Positions 17,382 through 26,285 of a stretch of 64,000 bases of DNA are shown here, piece after piece; position 1 is the first letter of the stretch, and each line of letters begins with the position of its first letter. The notes under the pieces were generated by a model. That model did not search any database. It was not told the origin of the DNA and saw only the letters and a list, made by a program, of their open reading frames with translations. Source of the DNA: DASVBE01 sp963770375 (GTDB lineage Bacteria; Actinomycetota; Actinomycetes; Streptosporangiales; Streptosporangiaceae); contig CAVYPM010000025.1 of the NCBI GenBank assembly GCA_963770375.1, forward strand, positions 62,001-126,000. The letters are read 5' to 3'. The position numbers and the translations under genes are program-made.

Positions 17382-19166
17382 ATGACAGCGGTCGATGAGC
17401 CCGGCGTTGTGGAGATGAACTGGGACCCGATCACGCGGATCGTGGGCAGCCTGGGCATCTATACCAAGATCGATTTCAAGCAGCGGAAAGTCGTCGAGTG
17501 CCACAGCACCTCGTCCATTTTCCGCGGCTACAGCATCTTCATGAAGAACAAGGACCCGCGGGACGCGCACTTCATCACCAGCCGCATCTGCGGTATCTGC
17601 GGGGACAACCACGCCACCTGCTCGGTCTACGCGCAGAACATGGCCTACGGGGTCCGGCCGCCGCATCTCGCCGAGTGGATCATCAACCTCGGCGAGTCGG
17701 CCGAGTACATGTTCGACCACAACATCTTCCAGGAGAACCTGGTCGGGGTGGACTTCTGCGAGCGGATGGTCGCCGAGACCAACCCGGGCGTGCTCGAGCT
17801 GGCCAACCGGACCGAGTCGCCGCACGCGGCCGAGCACGGCTACCGCACCATCGGCGACATCATGCGCTCGCTGAACCCGCTGGAAGGCGAGTTCTACCGG
17901 GAGGCGCTCCAGGTCAGCCGCTCCACCAGGGAGATGTTCTGCCTGATGGAAGGGCGCCACGTGCACCCCTCCACGCTGTACCCGGGCGGCGTCGGGACGA
18001 CCGCCACGGTCCAGCTGTTCACCGACTACCTGACCCGGCTGATGCGCTACGTGGAGTTCATGAAGCGCGTCGTGCCGATGCACAACGACCTGTTCGACTT
18101 CTTCTACGAGGCCCTGCCCGGCTACGAGGAGGTCGGCCGGCGCCGCGCCGACATGGTCTGCTGGGGCAGCCTGAACGACCCCGAGCACTGTGACTTCCGG
18201 TACGAGAACATGACCAACTGGGGCCGGAAGATGTTCGTCAGCCCCGGCGTGATCAGGGACGGCGAACTGCTGACCAACGACCTGGTCGAGATCAACCTGG
18301 GCATCCGGATCCTGCTCGGCTCCTCCTTCTACGAGGACTGGGCCGGCCAGGAGATGTTCGTCACCCGGGACGCCCTGGGCAACCCGGTGGACCAGCGGCA
18401 CCCGTGGAACCAGCACACGATCCCGCGGCCCGGCAAGCGCAACTTCGAGGACAAGTACAGCTGGGTGATGTCGCCGCGCTGGTTCGACGGCACCGACCAC
18501 CTGGCCGCGGACACCGGCGGCGGCCCGCTGCCGCGGCTGTGGGCGACCGCGCTCGGCGGCCTGGTCGACATCGGCTACGTCCGCTCCACCGGGCACAGCG
18601 TGGAGATCAACCTGCCGCGGACGATGAGCAAGCCCGCGGTCAGCTTCGAGTGGACGATCCCCAGGGACAAGGAGGGCCGGCCGCTGTCCAACGCGATCGA
18701 GCGGGACCGCGCCCGGACCTACTTCCAGGCCTACGCGGCGGCCTGCGCCCTGCACTTCGTGGAGAAGGCGCTGGCCGAGATCCGGGCCGGGCGGACCAAG
18801 ACCTGGGAACCGTTCAACGTACCCGACGAGGCGTTCAGCGTCGGGTTCACCGAGGCGGTCCGCGGGGTGCTCTCGCATCACATGGTGATCCGCGGCGGGA
18901 AGATCGCGAACTACCACCCGTACCCGCCGACGCCGTGGAACGCCAGCGTGCGGGACAGCTTCGGGACCCCGGGGCCGTACGAGGACGCGGTGCAGAACAC
19001 CCCGATCTTCGAGGAGAACCCGCCGGAGAAATTCAAGGGCATCGACGTGATGCGGGCCGTGCGCAGCTTCGACCCGTGCCTGCCGTGCGGCGTGCACATG
19101 TCCCTGGGCAAGGGCAGGGTCCTGGACAAGGTGCACTCGCCGATGACCATTACCCTGGCCACCTGA
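17382..19166 (+). CDS. hhyL: [NiFe]-hydrogenase large subunit, group 1h
   Basis: Catalytic subunit that oxidises H2 at the NiFe(CN)2CO centre. It is 594 residues long, starting at an ATG with GGGAGGAAG upstream, and the frame is intact. The N-terminal Ni-binding L1 motif is RICGICGDNH (residues about 68-77). The C-terminal L2 motif DPCLPCGVH (about 565-573) is followed by a 21-residue tail that the adjacent maturation protease may remove. The Cys-x-x-Cys pairs, VxxNLGESAEYMFDHN and the length are those of the Hhy/AH clade that supports oxidation of atmospheric H2 under starvation. It forms a dimer with HhyS and leads the rest of the plus-strand operon. Confidence 0.96.
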   Translation: MTAVDEPGVVEMNWDPITRIVGSLGIYTKIDFKQRKVVECHSTSSIFRGYSIFMKNKDPRDAHFITSRICGICGDNHATCSVYAQNMAYGVRPPHLAEWIINLGESAEYMFDHNIFQENLVGVDFCERMVAETNPGVLELANRTESPHAAEHGYRTIGDIMRSLNPLEGEFYREALQVSRSTREMFCLMEGRHVHPSTLYPGGVGTTATVQLFTDYLTRLMRYVEFMKRVVPMHNDLFDFFYEALPGYEEVGRRRADMVCWGSLNDPEHCDFRYENMTNWGRKMFVSPGVIRDGELLTNDLVEINLGIRILLGSSFYEDWAGQEMFVTRDALGNPVDQRHPWNQHTIPRPGKRNFEDKYSWVMSPRWFDGTDHLAADTGGGPLPRLWATALGGLVDIGYVRSTGHSVEINLPRTMSKPAVSFEWTIPRDKEGRPLSNAIERDRARTYFQAYAAACALHFVEKALAEIRAGRTKTWEPFNVPDEAFSVGFTEAVRGVLSHHMVIRGGKIANYHPYPPTPWNASVRDSFGTPGPYEDAVQNTPIFEENPPEKFKGIDVMRAVRSFDPCLPCGVHMSLGKGRVLDKVHSPMTITLAT

Positions 19167-19206
19167 CCGGCCGGAACGGCCCGGCCGACGGAGGGGCACA
19201 CGTGCG

Positions 19207-20085
19207 ATGACCGGGGTTCAGCAGACCGGGGAACGGGTCGAGGCGCTGATCGCGGCGCTGCGCGCCAGCGCCGACCCGGCGGCCGCGGGCGCCGCCGAGG
19301 AACTGGTCGGCCTGCTGGTCGGGCTGTACGGCGACGGGCTCAGCGCGATCATGGCTGTGCTGGCCGCCAACGGCGAGGCGGGCGCGGCCATCATGACCGC
19401 GCTCACCGAGGATCCGCTGGTCACCAGCCTCCTGCTGCTGCACGACCTGCACCCGCTCAGCGTGGACGAGCGGATCCAGCAGGCGCTGGACCAGGTCCGG
19501 CCTTACCTGGGCTCGCACGCGGGCGGGGTGCAGTACCTCGGGGTCCGCGACGGCGTGGCCACGCTCCGGCTGGAAGGCAGCTGCCACGGCTGCCCGTCTT
19601 CCACCGTGACCGTCCGGCTGGCCATCGAGGGCGCGGTGCAGGACGCCGCACCTGAGGTCAGCCAGGTCGTGGTGGAGGGGATGACCGAGGCGCCGCCGCC
19701 TGGCCCCACGCTGCTGCAGATCGGCTCGGCCCCGCCGGCCCCGCCGGGGCCAGGGACCGAGGCGGGCTGGGTGACGCTGCCCAGCCTCGGGCCGCCCAGC
19801 TCCCGGCCGGTCACCGCGTCCGCCGACGGCGTCACGGTCCTGGTCTGCTCGGTGCGCGGCACGCTGTACGCCTACCGGGACGCCTGCGCCGGATGCGGTT
19901 CCTCGCTCGCCGACGGGAAGCTGGACCGGGAGGTCCTGACCTGTCCCGCCTGCGCGGCGGCGTACAACGTCCGGCTGGCCGGGAAGTCCCTGGGCGGCGA
20001 CGCGGCCCGGCACCTTGACCCGCTGCCGCTGCTGGCCGACAGCCAGGGCGTCCGGGTGGCGCTGCCCGAGACGATCCGGGCGTGA
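19207..20085 (+). CDS. NifU-like plus Rieske-like Fe-S protein of the hydrogenase operon
   Basis: 292 residues, probable counterpart of the Fe-S protein HhyE/HucE proposed to relay electrons from mycobacterial uptake hydrogenases. Residues about 80-160 form a NifU C-terminal domain with the cluster motif SCHGCPSS. Residues about 195-285 look like a Rieske fold, but both His ligands are absent: the motifs read CAGCGSSL and CPACAAAY, giving a possible four-Cys site. The N-terminal 75 residues are helical and unassigned. GGAGGGG precedes the ATG. The stop overlaps the next start by four bases. Role as electron relay or cluster carrier is inference from position and motifs. Confidence 0.82.
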   Translation: MTGVQQTGERVEALIAALRASADPAAAGAAEELVGLLVGLYGDGLSAIMAVLAANGEAGAAIMTALTEDPLVTSLLLLHDLHPLSVDERIQQALDQVRPYLGSHAGGVQYLGVRDGVATLRLEGSCHGCPSSTVTVRLAIEGAVQDAAPEVSQVVVEGMTEAPPPGPTLLQIGSAPPAPPGPGTEAGWVTLPSLGPPSSRPVTASADGVTVLVCSVRGTLYAYRDACAGCGSSLADGKLDREVLTCPACAAAYNVRLAGKSLGGDAARHLDPLPLLADSQGVRVALPETIRA

Positions 20086-20810
20086 GCGGCAGCACCGGCC
20101 TGCGCCGGTTCGTTCCCGGGGCCGCGCCCGCCGCGGCCCCGCCCGGACCTGCCGCCGGTGTTCCCAGCCTGCCGGGCCTGTCCGCGGGATCCGCGCCCAG
20201 CCGGGCCCCGGCCGGGCCGCCGCCGGGCGGTGCCCCGCCGCAGGAGCGCTGCGAGATGTGCGCCGCGGATATCGGGCCCGAGCACGGCCATGTAGCGGAC
20301 CTGGACAGCTCCAGCCTCAGCTGCACCTGCCGGGCCTGCTACCTGCTGTTCACTAACTCCCAGGCGGGCGGCGGGCGGTATCGCGGGGTGCCGGACCGCT
20401 ACCTGACCGACCCGGCCAGGGAACTGACCCCCGCGCAGTGGGACGACTTCCAGATCCCGGTCGGCCTGGCCTTCTTCCTGCGCAGCTCGCGCAGCGGCGA
20501 GACGCACGCGTTCTACCCGTCCCCGGCGGGCGCCACCGAGAGCACCCTGAACCTGGCCGCCTGGGACCAGCTCACCGCGGCGTACCCGCTGCTCGCGGCG
20601 GCCGAGGCCGACGTGGAAGCCATCCTGATCTGCCGCACCGACGCCGGGGTGGAGTACTTCCTGGTCCCTATCGACGCCTGCTACGAGCTGGCCGGCCGGA
20701 TGCGGCTGTACTGGCGCGGCTTCGACGGCGGCACGCAGGCGCGGGAGGCCATCGCCGGCTTCCTGGCCCAGGTCCGCTCGCGGGCGCGGGTCTTTGCCGG
20801 GCAGGCCTGA
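20082..20810 (+). CDS. DUF5947-like hydrogenase-associated protein
   Basis: 242 residues, GTG start overlapping the previous stop. The first 50 residues are Pro/Ala/Gly-rich and disordered. A Cys-rich knuckle follows: CEMCAADIGPEHGH...CTCRACYLLF (residues about 57-90), with CxxC and CxCxxC spacing suited to Zn or Fe-S. The rest is a compact alpha/beta domain with IPVGLAFFLRSS and YFLVPIDACYELAGRMRLYW. It matches my recollection of the family called DUF5947, found next to actinobacterial hydrogenases. Function unknown. Confidence 0.72.
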   Translation: MSGSTGLRRFVPGAAPAAAPPGPAAGVPSLPGLSAGSAPSRAPAGPPPGGAPPQERCEMCAADIGPEHGHVADLDSSSLSCTCRACYLLFTNSQAGGGRYRGVPDRYLTDPARELTPAQWDDFQIPVGLAFFLRSSRSGETHAFYPSPAGATESTLNLAAWDQLTAAYPLLAAAEADVEAILICRTDAGVEYFLVPIDACYELAGRMRLYWRGFDGGTQAREAIAGFLAQVRSRARVFAGQA

Positions 20811-20811
20811 C

Positions 20812-21468
20812 GTGACCGAGCTGGTCTTCGACTGCACCGGGGCCCGGCCCGACCGGTACGCGATGACCCCGGCGATGAACTTCTTGCTGCGGATCAGCGA
20901 AACCAGCGGGGAAAGCGTCGAGGCCATCGCGCTGCGCTGCCAGATCAGGATCGAGCCGGCCCGGCGGAAGTACACCCCGGCCGAGGCTGAGCGGCTGGGT
21001 GACCTGTTCGGGGAGACCGAGCGCTGGGCGGAGACCCTGCGCCCGGTTCAGTTCACCCAGGTCGCGGTGATGGTGCCGCGGTTCACCGGGAGCACGGAGA
21101 TCGAGCTGCCGGTCCCGCTCAGCTACGACCTGGAGATCGGCGCGACCCGGTACTTCGCCGGCCTGGACGGCGGCGAGGTGCCGCTGCTTCTGCTGTTCAG
21201 CGGCACCCTGTTCACCATGTCCGGCGGCCGGATCCAGGCCGGCCAGGTGCCGTGGAGCAAGGAGGCGGCCTACCGGCTGCCGGTCAGCCTGTGGCGCGAG
21301 GCGGTGGACGCGCACTTCCCCAACTGCGCCTGGATCCGGATGAGCCGGCCGGTCATGGACGAGCTGCTCCGCTACAAGTCCCGCCGGGCGCTGCCCACCT
21401 GGGACGCGACGATCGAATCGCTGCTGGCCGAGGCGGCCGACCGGTCCGGGACGGAGCGGCAGCCATGA
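20812..21468 (+). CDS. DUF6084-like hydrogenase-associated protein
   Basis: 218 residues from GTG 20812, one base after the previous stop; an alternative TTG at 20794 would overlap. The sequence is rich in beta strands: VALRCQIRIEPARRKY, TQVAVMVPRFTGSTEIELPVPLSYDLE, and VPLLLLFSGTLFT. It ends in a helical region with PWSKEAAYRLPVSLWREAVD. No catalytic motif or signal peptide. It resembles DUF6084, which I recall as a regular neighbour of group 1h hydrogenases. The stop overlaps the next ATG (ATGA). Confidence 0.7.
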   Translation: MTELVFDCTGARPDRYAMTPAMNFLLRISETSGESVEAIALRCQIRIEPARRKYTPAEAERLGDLFGETERWAETLRPVQFTQVAVMVPRFTGSTEIELPVPLSYDLEIGATRYFAGLDGGEVPLLLLFSGTLFTMSGGRIQAGQVPWSKEAAYRLPVSLWREAVDAHFPNCAWIRMSRPVMDELLRYKSRRALPTWDATIESLLAEAADRSGTERQP

Positions 21469-22979
21469 GGCTCGACCCGGCGCACCTCGAGCACGCCCGC
21501 AAGGTGGCCGACGCGATCCTGTACGAGGGCTACCTGCTGTACCCCTACCGCCGGTCCGCGGCCAAGAACCAGGTCAGGTTCCAGTTCGGGGTGCTGATGC
21601 CGCCCGGTTACCGGGAACTCGACGACAGCGAGCCGTCCGCCAGCCAGACCGAGTGCCTGCTCGAGTGCACGGACGACGCGGAGATCCTGGTCGTGCTGCG
21701 GTTCCTCCAGCTGCAGCGGCGGACCGTGCAGGCGGTCTCCCCGGACGACGGGCACCTGCGCGAGGTCGGCACGCTGTCCGTGGACGGCACCGAGTACACC
21801 AGCTGGGACGAGGCCGCCGAGCGCGAGCAGCACATCACCGTGCCGGCCGGCCGCCTGCTCGAGGAGGACAGGAACGCCGAGTTCCACGCCAGCGGGGGCC
21901 AGTCAGAAGAGCCCCTGACGGACTCCCGCGGGCACCCGGCCGGGCGGCTGGTCCGCGAGTGGGCGGCGGCCGACGGGATGATCCGGCTGCACGCCGAGCG
22001 GGTGGCCGGACCGTACCAGGCGCTGAAGCTGCGGGTCCGGGTGGAGAACCACTCCGCGTCCCGCGCCCTGCTGCGCACCAGGACCGACGGGCTCCGCCAG
22101 GCGCTGATCGCCGCGCACCTGCTGATCGGCGTGCCCGGCGGCCGGTTCCTGTCCCTGACCGATCCGCCGGAGTGGGCCGCCGCCGAGGCCGGGCAGTGCG
22201 TCAACACCGGAACCTGGCCGGTGCTGGCTGGCCCGCAGGGCTGCACCGAGCTGATGCTGTCGTCCCCGGTGATCCTTTACGACCACGCCGAGGTGGCCGC
22301 GGAGAGCCCGGCCGACCTGTTCGACGCCACCGAGATCGACGAGATCCTCACCCTGCGCACGATGGCGCTGACCGACGAGGAGAAGCGCGAGGCCCGCTCG
22401 TCCGACCCGCGCGCCGCCGACCTGATCGACCGGATGGACCACCTGCCGCCGGAGATGCTCGACCGGCTGCACGGCGCGATCCGCTACCTGCGGCCCGTCG
22501 GCGGCCCGGACCCGGACGCGCCGCCGGCGTCAGCGCCTGCGCCGCGGCCCTCGGGCGTGCCCGCGGGCGAGATCACCGGCCGCCCGGACGTGCCGTGGTG
22601 GGACCCGGGCGCGGACCGCTCGGTGTCACCGGAGACCGACCACGTCGTGGTGGCCGGCGTGCGGGTGGCCAGCGGCAGCCGGGTGATCATGCGCCCGGGC
22701 ATCCGCCGGGCCGACGCCCAGGACCTGTTCCTGGCCGGCCGGGCCGCCACCGTGCAGGCCGTGCTGCACGACGTCGACGGCGACGTCCACCTGGCCGTCA
22801 GCCCCGACCAGGACCCGGCCGCCGAGCTGCAGCGCAGCCACGGCCGGTTTCTCTACTTCGCGCCGGACGAGGTCGAGCCCATCGGCCCGGCGGACGCCAC
22901 CGGGCACCACCGGGCCGCCCCGGCGTGGCCCGCGGTCGACGAACGGCCAGAGGAGGAAACGGAATGGTCTCACGGCTGA
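21465..22979 (+). CDS. Conserved 504 aa hydrogenase-locus protein, function unknown
   Basis: ATG 21465 overlaps the preceding stop. An N-terminal domain (residues about 1-290) begins with RLDPAHLEHARKVADAILYEGYLLYPYRRSAAKNQ and continues with alternating strands, including LRVRVENHSA and the LMLSSPVILYDHAEV segment. An acidic helical region with EIDEILTLRTMALTDEEK precedes a Pro-rich linker (about 345-385). A C-terminal beta domain follows (VVVAGVRVASGSRVIMRPG, ADAQDLFLAGRAATVQAVLHDVDGDVHLAV). No signal peptide or metal motif. Translational coupling in the hhy operon suggests an assembly or complex-scaffold role; I cannot assign one. Confidence 0.75.
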   Translation: MRLDPAHLEHARKVADAILYEGYLLYPYRRSAAKNQVRFQFGVLMPPGYRELDDSEPSASQTECLLECTDDAEILVVLRFLQLQRRTVQAVSPDDGHLREVGTLSVDGTEYTSWDEAAEREQHITVPAGRLLEEDRNAEFHASGGQSEEPLTDSRGHPAGRLVREWAAADGMIRLHAERVAGPYQALKLRVRVENHSASRALLRTRTDGLRQALIAAHLLIGVPGGRFLSLTDPPEWAAAEAGQCVNTGTWPVLAGPQGCTELMLSSPVILYDHAEVAAESPADLFDATEIDEILTLRTMALTDEEKREARSSDPRAADLIDRMDHLPPEMLDRLHGAIRYLRPVGGPDPDAPPASAPAPRPSGVPAGEITGRPDVPWWDPGADRSVSPETDHVVVAGVRVASGSRVIMRPGIRRADAQDLFLAGRAATVQAVLHDVDGDVHLAVSPDQDPAAELQRSHGRFLYFAPDEVEPIGPADATGHHRAAPAWPAVDERPEEETEWSHG

Positions 22980-23068
22980 TCAAACTGGCGGTGCTGGCTC
23001 TCGTCATCACGGTGATCGTGCAGTCGCTCCCGGATATCAAGCGTTATCTGGAGATCCGCGATATGTGA
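22964..23068 (+). CDS. 34 aa single-span membrane peptide at the end of the hhy operon
   Basis: Very short gene with a textbook ribosome site, AGGAGG seven bases before ATG 22964. It overlaps the last 16 bases of the preceding gene in another frame. The peptide begins MVSRLIKLAVLALVITVIV, a single hydrophobic helix with basic N-terminus, then QSLPDIKRYLEIRDM. It matches what I recall as the DUF6893 small-protein family of hydrogenase loci. It could anchor the soluble hydrogenase complex to the membrane. Its 3' end overlaps the convergent membrane gene by 32 nt. Confidence 0.75.
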   Translation: MVSRLIKLAVLALVITVIVQSLPDIKRYLEIRDM

Positions 23069-24542
23069 GTCGCGGCCACAGCGCGGCGAGCCCGAGGGCG
23101 CCCGCCGGGATCAGCGTGACCAGCGCGGGCAGCTGGTAGCGCCAGGAGAACTCGAACAGGTCCGACATCACCAGCACGGCCACCGCGGCGGTGAAGAAGA
23201 CGAAGCATGCCGCCGCGGCGTCCCGGCGGTCCGCCGCCACGCCGTCTGCCGTCCCGGCGTCGTCTGCGGCCCCGGCCCGGCGCCGACGGCCGGCCAGCAG
23301 GCTGACCGAGCCTGCCAGCCCGGCGAGCGCCACGATGGCGTACAGCGGACCAGGCGTGTAACCACCGTGGAGCTGATAGCCGCGCAAGAAGACCGCTACG
23401 GGGCGGGCGACCGTGGGCCCGCCGCCGCCGAGCCGGGCCCCGGCGGCCGCGATGACCGCCCGCGAGGCGTGCGGCGGGTAGACCGGGTAGGTCGTCTGGA
23501 ACTGCCAGCGCGCGATCGGGGTGTCGCCCGCCGCCCCGTCCCTGGTCAGCGCGAACAGCTTGACCGCGTCCCGGCCGATGGACACGAGCACCCGGCCCGG
23601 CTGCTGGTGCAGGACATGCTGGCTGAAGCTCGCGACGAGGCGGGATGCCTCGCTGTGCGGCAGGTTCCGGTAGTACGGCCGCAGTGGCGAATGCGGGCTG
23701 TGCTCCAGTTCGTCCGGGCCGCTGGCCTGCTGCGCCGGGGTGGGGCAGAGCGGCCGCTCGCTGGCCGGCAGTGTGAGCGTGGCGCAGTCCGCCGCGCTGG
23801 CCATCCGCCCGTAGGTGGTGGTCACCCCGGAGTGCGACAGCCAGAAGTGCCCGGTGACCGCCTGGGCCAGGGCCATGTAGCCGATGATCGGCGCGGCGAA
23901 CGCGGCCGCCGCGACGGCGGCGTAGGCGCTGCGCCGCCGCCAGCCCTGGGTCGCCAGGAGCGCGCCCACCAGGGCGGGCAGGATCAGGATCTCGCCGACC
24001 TGCCGGACCGTGGCCGAGCCGCCGAGCAGGAACGCGCCGGCCGCGACCAGCCACACCGGTGCGTCACGGCGCCAGGTCAGCAGCGCCAGGCCGGCGATGA
24101 TCAGCACCTCGAACCAGACGTCCGGCATCAGGGTCTGCTCGATCTGCAGCTGGTAGGCGTCGAGGAGCAGCGGTGCGGCGGCCAGCGCGGCGAGCCACCG
24201 CACGCATCCGCGGCGGATCAGGACCAGGTAGATGAGCACGGCCATCGCGAGCCCGAGAAGATGCTGCACCGCTGCTACGGCGTTGAGGTTCGCTATGAAG
24301 GTGATCACCTTCAGCGGCAGCCGGTAGCCGACCGGATCGTTGCCGTCGGCGTGGTACAGGTAGCGCGTCGAGTCGATATAGAACAGCGCCGGCCGGTAGG
24401 CCACCTGGGCCAGGATCCGCAGCACGAGCCCGGCGGTCAGCAGGATGGCGATCAGCCAGTGCCGCCGGAGCGCGGCGGTCAGGGCGGGGCGGTCGCGGCC
24501 GGTGGTGGTGCCGCGTGGCGGCCGCCGGAGCGCGAGGCTCAC
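23037..24542 (-). CDS. Multi-span membrane glycosyltransferase-like protein (copy B)
   Basis: 501 residues with about ten hydrophobic segments. It resembles GT-C fold glycosyltransferases of the GT39/ArnT kind that use polyprenyl-phosphate sugars. An early periplasmic-type loop has YRPALFYIDSTRYLY, with an Asp where such enzymes keep the catalytic acid. Other landmarks are DAYQLQIEQTLMPDVWFE, LFALTRDG and MSDLFEFSWRYQLPALV near the end. It is a paralogue of the gene just upstream (24539-26104), sharing all these blocks; the two overlap by four bases (GTGA). Substrate unknown. Confidence 0.7.
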   Translation of the reverse strand: MSLALRRPPRGTTTGRDRPALTAALRRHWLIAILLTAGLVLRILAQVAYRPALFYIDSTRYLYHADGNDPVGYRLPLKVITFIANLNAVAAVQHLLGLAMAVLIYLVLIRRGCVRWLAALAAAPLLLDAYQLQIEQTLMPDVWFEVLIIAGLALLTWRRDAPVWLVAAGAFLLGGSATVRQVGEILILPALVGALLATQGWRRRSAYAAVAAAAFAAPIIGYMALAQAVTGHFWLSHSGVTTTYGRMASAADCATLTLPASERPLCPTPAQQASGPDELEHSPHSPLRPYYRNLPHSEASRLVASFSQHVLHQQPGRVLVSIGRDAVKLFALTRDGAAGDTPIARWQFQTTYPVYPPHASRAVIAAAGARLGGGGPTVARPVAVFLRGYQLHGGYTPGPLYAIVALAGLAGSVSLLAGRRRRAGAADDAGTADGVAADRRDAAAACFVFFTAAVAVLVMSDLFEFSWRYQLPALVTLIPAGALGLAALWPRLTYRGSPDNA

Positions 24543-26104
24543 CGGGCCGGGGCGGTCAGCCGTTGCCGCGGGCCGGCCGCCTCGTCAGGCCGGCCCGCGG
24601 AATGCGGGCGGCGGAGGCTGGCCAGGATGATGGTGATCCCCAGCGCGCCCGCCGGGGGCAGGGTGACCAGCGCGGGCAGCTGATAGCGCCAGGAGAACTC
24701 GAACAGGTCGGACATGGCCAGCACGGCGGCGCCGGTGGCCAGGAAGGCGAAGGCCGCCGCGGCGGCGGCGCGGAGGCCGGCGGGTGCGCGGCGGCGGGCG
24801 CCGAGGATCAGCCCGGCGAGGGCGGCCAGGACCGCGAGGGCGTACAGCGGCCCGGGGGTGTAGCCGCCGCGGAGCTGGTAGCCGTGCAGGAAGCTGGCCA
24901 GCGGTTTCGTGACGCCGGCGCGGCTGTCCAGGGAGCCGGGCAAGGGGGTGAGCAGCGGGGACGCGATGGTGCCCGCGGGAAGCTGGTAGCCGCCGCGCAG
25001 GATCTGGTTTCCCGGGCCGAGCTCGATCACGCCGTCGAAGGTGGGGAAGCTGGTCTGGAACTGCCAGCGGGAGATCGGGGTGTCGCCGGTCCGGCCGTCC
25101 CTGGTCAGGGCGAACAGCTTGGCCGCGTCGGACGCCCAGCCCACGGCGATCCGGAACGGCTGCTGGGTAATGACCCGGTGGGTGAAGTCGGTGATGATCA
25201 CGGCGCGGTTGACGTCGGCCGGCGGCTCGTAGACCTTCAGCGGCGACTGCGGGTCGTGCTCCAGGCCGTCCGGGCCGAGGGCCTGCTGCGCCGTGGTGGG
25301 GCAGAGGCCGCGCTGGTAGCTGGCCAGCTTCAGGGTGGCGCAGTCGGCGTCCGCGGCGGTCCGGCCGTAGAGGGAGGACGAGCCGGAGTGCGAGAGCCGG
25401 AAGTGCCCGGTGCTGATCAGCGAGATCGTGCTGTAGCCGACGATGGGGACGGCGAAGGCCGCCACGAACAGGGCTGTGGTCGCGGCCCTGGGCCGGAGCC
25501 CCCGGGTGGCGCAGGCGACGTAGACGGCGGCCGGGAGGACGAGGATCTCGCCGACCTGCCGGAGCGTGGCCGATGAGCCGAGCACCAGCCCGGCTCCGAT
25601 GACCGCGGGCCAGGCCGGGCGGCGGTGCCAGAGCAGCAGCATCAGGCCGCCGAGGATCGCCGCCTCGAACCACACGTCCGGCATGATCATCTGCTCGATC
25701 TGCAGCTGGTAGGCGTCGAGCAGCAGCGGCGCGGCGGCGAGCGCGGCCAGCCAGCGCGCGCAGCCGCGGCGCAGAAGGAGCACGTAGAGGCCGGCCGCCA
25801 TGGCCAGCCCGAGCAGATGCTGTACCGCGGCGACCCCGGGAAGCCCGCCGAAGAACACCATCGTGTACAGCGGGACCTTGTACCCGACCGGGTCGGTCCC
25901 CGGGAACGCGTTGAAGAGGTACTTGAGCGTGTCGATGTAGAACAGCGCGGGCCGGTACGCGATCTGCGTGATGACCCGCAGCACCAGCCCGGCGAGCAGC
26001 AGCGCGGACATCACCCAGTGCCGGCGGGAGGTGCGCCACAGCCACCCCGCCCCGGCCACGACAGCATCGCGCGCCGCCCTGGCGGGCTTGCTGGGCATCT
26101 GCAT
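24539..26104 (-). CDS. Multi-span membrane glycosyltransferase-like protein (copy A)
   Basis: 521 residues, first gene of a two-gene operon with its paralogue. Same topology and landmarks: YRPALFYIDTLKYLF, DAYQLQIEQMIMPDVWFE, LFALTRDGRTGDTPISRWQFQTSFP and MSDLFEFSWRYQLPALVTL. About 20 extra residues lie in the large extracytoplasmic loop (about 365-390). Start may be ATG 26104 or ATG 26098. GT-C-like fold is inferred from the hydrophobicity pattern and the early loop Asp; a non-enzymatic membrane role cannot be excluded. Divergent from comF across about 180 nt. Confidence 0.7.
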   Translation of the reverse strand: MQMPSKPARAARDAVVAGAGWLWRTSRRHWVMSALLLAGLVLRVITQIAYRPALFYIDTLKYLFNAFPGTDPVGYKVPLYTMVFFGGLPGVAAVQHLLGLAMAAGLYVLLLRRGCARWLAALAAAPLLLDAYQLQIEQMIMPDVWFEAAILGGLMLLLWHRRPAWPAVIGAGLVLGSSATLRQVGEILVLPAAVYVACATRGLRPRAATTALFVAAFAVPIVGYSTISLISTGHFRLSHSGSSSLYGRTAADADCATLKLASYQRGLCPTTAQQALGPDGLEHDPQSPLKVYEPPADVNRAVIITDFTHRVITQQPFRIAVGWASDAAKLFALTRDGRTGDTPISRWQFQTSFPTFDGVIELGPGNQILRGGYQLPAGTIASPLLTPLPGSLDSRAGVTKPLASFLHGYQLRGGYTPGPLYALAVLAALAGLILGARRRAPAGLRAAAAAAFAFLATGAAVLAMSDLFEFSWRYQLPALVTLPPAGALGITIILASLRRPHSAGRPDEAAGPRQRLTAPAR

Positions 26105-26273
26105 CGCTGTCGTCCTGTGGGTGGGGATCCGTGGGGCCTGGCCGCCCGGGCCATTCCCGCCCGGGCCTCTCCCGCACCGGGCACACCGCCCTGCGCAAGG
26201 GACCGGCTCATACCGCTCACCGGCAACCCCGCCCGCCCCAGTGAGCGTACCGGAGGATGTCCGAGGCGGATCC

Positions 26274-26279
26274 TAGCCT
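26274..26279 (+). promoter_or_regulatory. -10 box (TAGCCT) of leaderless comF-like gene
   Basis: TAGCCT followed by six bases and ATG 26286, the leaderless pattern; no Shine-Dalgarno sequence is present. Confidence 0.5.
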
Positions 26280-26285
26280 CGGGAT

